Source: Oceanococcus sp. HetDA_MAG_MS8
GTDB lineage: Bacteria > Pseudomonadota > Gammaproteobacteria > Nevskiales > Oceanococcaceae
Direction of reading: 5' to 3'
Length of the DNA stretch: 64,000 nt
Assembly: GCA_019192445.1 (NCBI GenBank)
Contig: JAHCMK010000007.1
Location: 96,919-160,918, forward strand
Shown here: positions 62,137 through 64,000 of the stretch, piece after piece
How the letters are laid out: every line of letters begins with the position of its first letter
Position numbering within the stretch: the first letter of the stretch is position 1
The notes under the pieces: generated by a model
Seen by the model: the letters and a program-made list of their open reading frames with translations, nothing else
Database searches by the model: none
What the model was told of the DNA's origin: nothing
Made by a program: the position numbers and the translations under genes

Positions 62137-63760
62137 ACACCGCCTCCTTGAAGGCTGCAATCCCAACCCGGCGGTAGGTGTCCAAGAAGGTTTCGTCGCC
62201 GCTGCGCAGCTCTCGGTAACGCTCAAGCAGGCGGCCAATAGCCGGAACAATATCTGCGCGAGATAGAGCAGCGCCCAGTCGGTCGCCCAGTGAGGCATCG
62301 TTCTTGGAGCTGCCACCCAGCGAAATTTGGTACCACTCTTCGCCTTTTTTATCCACGCCCAGAATGCCGATATGGCCTACGCTGTGATGGCCGCAACCGT
62401 TCATGCAGCCACTCATGTTCAGACGCAGTTCGCCTAGGCCTTCCAGTTCGTCTTGGTCGTCCAGCAACTCATTGAGCTCTCTGGCTACGCTGATGGATGA
62501 GGCATTGGCTAAGGAGCAAAAATCTAAGCCTGGGCAGCAGATCACATCGGTCGCCAGCCCAGCATTCGCTGTTGCTAAGCCCGCCTGCTGGAGTGCGGCA
62601 TACACAGCCGGAACATCAACGGCGCGAATATCTGGAAGGATTAAGTTCTGCTCGTGACTAACCCGAATTTCACCAAAACCGTAACGCTCCGCGAGTAGCG
62701 CCACAGTGCGCATTTGCTCGGCGCTGGCATCACCCGGCGGTTCATCAGGAGCCTTTAAGCTGACCACAACGCTACGCCAGCCTTTTTGCTGATGGGCCTT
62801 GACGTTCTGGCTGATCCAGCTGGTCGGTGGGGCTGCGGCTTCGGTTACCGGCGCGGCCTCGGCGGTGGCGTAGTCCGGGCGCGGGAAAAAGCTGCTGTAA
62901 TGCGCGATTTCCGCATCGCTAATCTGCAGCTCGCCGCCCTGCAGATTCTTGAACTCGGCCTCCACCAGCTCGCTGAAGATAGCGGCGCCCGTTTCTTTGA
63001 CGAGGATTTTGATCCGCGCTTTGTACTTGTTGTCACGCCGGCCAAGGCGGTTATACACACGCAAGATGGCTTCGCAATAGGCGCGCAGGTCGTAAGGTTC
63101 CAAGGCCTCTCGGATGACAGTGCCCAGAACTGGTGTGCGGCCCAAGCCGCCACCGACGATCACCCGAAAACGAGGTGCGCCATCGACTGCATGAATTTGT
63201 AAGCCGATGTCATGGACATAGGTCGCCGCGCGATCCTGTGTCGCCGCGCTCACCGCAATCTTGAATTTCCTAGGCAGGTAGGCGAATTCTGGGTGTAGCG
63301 TGCTCCACTGGCGCAACAACTCACACCAAGGGCGCGGGTCCATCCATTCATCCGGGGCGACGCCAGCATACACATCGGAGCTAATGTTCCGAATACAGTT
63401 GCCACTGGTTTGGATGGCGTGCATCTCCACCGTCGATAAACGGTCCAAAATCGCAGGAACGTCCTCTAGCCGCGGCCAGTTGAACTGGATGTTCTGCCGG
63501 GTGGTGAAGTGCCCATAGCCCTTGTCGAAGTCTTCCGCGATTTGCGCCAACTCCCGCAATTGCTCGCTAGACAAGGTGCCATAGGGAATGGCCACCCGCA
63601 GCATGGGTGCAAAGCGCTGTTTGTACAGTCCATTTTGCAGGCGCAGCGGACGGTACTGCTCTTCACTGAGTTCACCAGCGAGAAAGCGGCGGGTTTGATC
63701 GGCAAACTGACGAACTCGGCTCTGCACCAGTTCGTGGTCTAGCGCGTCGTACTGATACAT
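62129..63760 (-). CDS. cysI: Nitrite/sulfite reductase, sulfite reductase hemoprotein (CysI-like)
   Basis: Siroheme and 4Fe-4S enzyme reducing sulfite to sulfide in cysteine synthesis. 543 residues in two similar halves: GHFTTRQNIQFNWPRLEDVPAILDRL and GNCIRNISSDVYAGVAPDE (siroheme contacts), VGGGLGRTPVLG, and the cluster ligands CCPGLDFCSLANA and NMSGCMNGCGHHSVG. Assimilatory nitrite reductase belongs to the same family, but the partnership with DUF934 and the presence of Sat elsewhere favour sulfite. A CysJ flavoprotein is not adjacent, so electrons may come from ferredoxin or a separate reductase. Confidence 0.9.
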   Translation of the reverse strand: MYQYDALDHELVQSRVRQFADQTRRFLAGELSEEQYRPLRLQNGLYKQRFAPMLRVAIPYGTLSSEQLRELAQIAEDFDKGYGHFTTRQNIQFNWPRLEDVPAILDRLSTVEMHAIQTSGNCIRNISSDVYAGVAPDEWMDPRPWCELLRQWSTLHPEFAYLPRKFKIAVSAATQDRAATYVHDIGLQIHAVDGAPRFRVIVGGGLGRTPVLGTVIREALEPYDLRAYCEAILRVYNRLGRRDNKYKARIKILVKETGAAIFSELVEAEFKNLQGGELQISDAEIAHYSSFFPRPDYATAEAAPVTEAAAPPTSWISQNVKAHQQKGWRSVVVSLKAPDEPPGDASAEQMRTVALLAERYGFGEIRVSHEQNLILPDIRAVDVPAVYAALQQAGLATANAGLATDVICCPGLDFCSLANASSISVARELNELLDDQDELEGLGELRLNMSGCMNGCGHHSVGHIGILGVDKKGEEWYQISLGGSSKNDASLGDRLGAALSRADIVPAIGRLLERYRELRSGDETFLDTYRRVGIAAFKEAVYV

Positions 63761-64000
63761 GCGATCGGCACTCGTAGTATTTCGGTCGGCAGAACCGCAA
63801 TTCTACGCTTTCTTATTCCTGGGTGTTATTGAAAAAAGCAAATAGAAGAACAAAATTGCAGAAAGTTCTACCGGTGACCGAAGCCTTGGCACAGCAATGT
63901 GACGGCACTCCACCTTGCTTCGCTCGCGGATTTCTTCAGCATCTTCCTAGTGTCCCTTAACAGAAGTTCGTTGCATATATGAGCCCCTCAAATCGTCTGA
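63761..64000. promoter_or_regulatory. Upstream region of the sulfite reductase gene
   Basis: The first 80 bp upstream of cysI are much richer in A and T than the neighbourhood, with A-runs around 63826-63855; on the minus strand TAGAAT (near 63805) could be a -10 box but no clear -35 partner was found. A CysB-type activator would be expected to act here. No ORF is supported up to the window end. Confidence 0.3.

Overview
The window looks like one contiguous piece of a gammaproteobacterial chromosome of moderately high GC content. Support comes from gene content and order: rpsP-rimM-trmD-rplS, lolD-comEC-msbA-lpxK-kdsB, rluC next to a HAD phosphatase, yceF opposite yceD-rpmF-plsX, clpS-clpA-infA-aat, and ftsK-lolA-...-serS. 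A type II secretion operon, LPS genes and the Lol system show a Gram-negative envelope. A Sat-type ATP sulfurylase, the DUF5666/DUF6502 pair and DUF1329 would fit a free-living aquatic lineage such as Nevskiales/Salinisphaerales, but that placement is only a guess. Almost all of the window is housekeeping DNA; no phage, insertion sequence, CRISPR array or convincing tRNA/rRNA was seen.

Layout. 1-3410: fatty-acid beta-oxidation pair (FadB-like protein, cut by the window edge, and a thiolase whose reading frame is broken near codon 5) opposite a TetR regulator. 3428-5525: ribosomal protein and tRNA/rRNA modification operon with promoter and terminator. 5568-8065: a CRP-like site, a tiny upstream ORF, a DUF5666 lipoprotein and a DUF6502 protein. 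8145-12815: a secreted M4 metalloprotease opposite htpG. 12912-14750: three tandem BLUF blue-light photoreceptors. 14897-23977: ATP sulfurylase, a mupirocin-tolerant-type IleS2, GltX, an M23 peptidase, a HIT protein and a GT39-like membrane glycosyltransferase. 23978-24705: a gene-free stretch with two inverted copies of an elaborately folded, covarying element. 24706-28324: DUF1329 protein, agmatine-to-putrescine pair (AguA/AguB), small exported protein. 28361-36208: lipoprotein export, DNA uptake and lipid A/Kdo genes. 36559-41341: an unknown lipoprotein and RNase E. 41562-45751: rluC, HAD phosphatase, yceF, yceD-rpmF-plsX. 45787-51607: gspC-D-E-F. 51837-55957: clpS-clpA, infA, aat. 56039-61583: ftsK-lolA-vanZ-crcB and serS. 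61678-63760: sulfite reductase with DUF934.

How the genes fit together. Several operons serve envelope building (Lol, MsbA, LpxK, KdsB, LolA, PlsX). GspCDEF may export the M4 protease, whose tail carries a GlyGly-CTERM-like sorting signal. Sat and CysI are two steps of assimilatory sulfate reduction. ClpS, ClpA and Aat form the N-end rule pathway in one neighbourhood.

The items most worth a second look are the paired structured elements at 24151-24317 and 24402-24576, the BLUF triplet, the swapped GVHH signature of IleS, the CRP/upstream-ORF/DUF5666/DUF6502 module, the terminator abutting the plsX ribosome binding site, and the thiolase frame break.
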